From NCBI GenBank assembly GCA_021850555.1, contig JAJZLX010000126.1, forward strand, positions 1 through 5,898: a stretch of DNA of 5,898 nucleotides, written 5' to 3'. The notes under the pieces were generated by a model that did not search any database, was not told where the DNA came from, and saw nothing but the letters and a program-made list of their open reading frames with translations. Source of the DNA: Pseudomonadota bacterium. Lineage in GTDB: Bacteria; Pseudomonadota; Gammaproteobacteria; Steroidobacterales; Steroidobacteraceae. Positions 5,386-5,898 of the stretch are shown here, piece by piece (the first letter of the stretch is position 1; each line of letters starts with the position of its first letter). A program made the position numbers and the translations under genes.

Positions 5386-5898
5386 ATGACTCATCCGCAC
5401 CCGCATTCTGGGCTCCCGCACCACGAGCACACCCACAGTGCGAGCGAGCGTCGCCTGCGGGTGACACTGTGCATCCTGGCGATGTTTACCGCCATCGAGG
5501 CACTCGGCGGCTGGTTTGCCAACTCGATTGCGCTTCTGGCGGAAGCGGGCCACCTGCTCGCGGATTCCGGGGCACTCGTGCTCGCCATCCTGGCCGTCCG
5601 GGCCAGCCGGCGGCCCGCCGATGCGCGCCACACTTACGGCTCGGCCCGCTACCAGACGCTCGCGGCCTATACCAACGGCCTGCTGCTGCTCGCCCTCACG
5701 GCTTGGGTCATGGCCGAAGCGGTCCGCCGCCTGATCGCACCCCCCGAAGTCGATGGCAAGCTGATGCTGATCATCGCGCTGCTCGGCTCCGTAGCCAATG
5801 TCGCGGCATACCTCACGCTCGCGGGCGGGACGTCTCTGAATGAGCGCGGCGCTCGCGTCCACGTTCTCAGCGATCTGCTCGGCTCGGCGGCCGCCGTA
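5386..5898 (+). CDS. Cation diffusion facilitator (zinc efflux), 3' end outside window
   Basis: The first 171 residues of an inner-membrane proton/metal antiporter of the CzcD/ZitB type, predicted to export Zn2+ from the cytosol. The frame is still open at the right edge; family members are roughly 300 residues, so over half is present but the last membrane helix and the cytoplasmic metal-binding domain are missing. The N-terminus is His-rich, with seven His in residues 1-17. Hydrophobic helices are visible at about 26-45, 47-71, 91-113 and 126-146. The transport-site motifs are H56-x3-D60 (GHLLADSGAL) in the second helix and H159-x3-D163 (HVLSDLLGSAA) in the fifth. Two His and two Asp is the pattern tied to zinc selectivity over cadmium in the family. 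The ATG at 5386 is the only ATG in frame near the promoter; its ribosome binding site is weak (AAGCGA). Expression is very likely induced by the divergent MerR-type regulator. Confidence 0.93.
   Translation, partial: MTHPHPHSGLPHHEHTHSASERRLRVTLCILAMFTAIEALGGWFANSIALLAEAGHLLADSGALVLAILAVRASRRPADARHTYGSARYQTLAAYTNGLLLLALTAWVMAEAVRRLIAPPEVDGKLMLIIALLGSVANVAAYLTLAGGTSLNERGARVHVLSDLLGSAAAV

Noticed and set aside
5302..5862. Minus-strand extension of the MerR-type frame
   Set aside because: It is antisense to the transporter gene and crosses the divergent promoter and operator; the family motif begins at 5286.

Overview
The window is GC-rich, tightly packed bacterial DNA that looks proteobacterial. 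The clues are the YnaI-like MscS channel, the divergent MerR-regulator/CDF-transporter pair and the codon usage, but nothing fixes the genus. There are five supportable protein genes. One of them, the CDF transporter, is cut off by the right edge. I also see one decayed gene fragment and three intergenic stretches longer than 300 bases without a convincing gene.

Left part (1-2286). Bases 1-488 hold no recognisable gene, only a perfect dyad at 369-385 and a nested stem at 416-465. A two-gene minus-strand unit follows. It is transcribed from a nucleotidyltransferase of the mannose-1-phosphate guanylyltransferase type (1285-2286) into a class I SAM-dependent methyltransferase (489-1280). The Shine-Dalgarno sequence of the second gene overlaps the stop codon of the first, so the two are very probably translationally coupled.

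Middle (2287-4462). About 1.08 kb has no intact gene, but a plus-strand stretch near 2938-3110 reads as the first half of a PAS sensory domain. It has no start codon and its frame runs out of similarity, so I treat it as a gene remnant. Next comes a minus-strand small-conductance mechanosensitive channel with five predicted membrane helices, close to E. coli YnaI as I remember that sequence.

Right part (4463-5898). After a 392-base spacer with palindromic elements lies a metal-type MerR regulator on the minus strand. Divergent from it on the plus strand is a cation diffusion facilitator with the HxxxD/HxxxD zinc-site pattern and a His-rich N-terminus. The 99 bases between them contain a textbook MerR promoter: -35 and -10 boxes separated by 19 bp with a 9+3+9 dyad between them. 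A good 17-bp-spaced promoter faces the other way for the regulator. The inferred circuit is metal sensing by the MerR protein, which remodels the promoter and induces zinc efflux.

I found no RNA gene, insertion sequence, CRISPR array or evidence for an undescribed system. The most informative observations are the divergent metal-response promoter, the PAS remnant and the coupled nucleotidyltransferase-methyltransferase pair.
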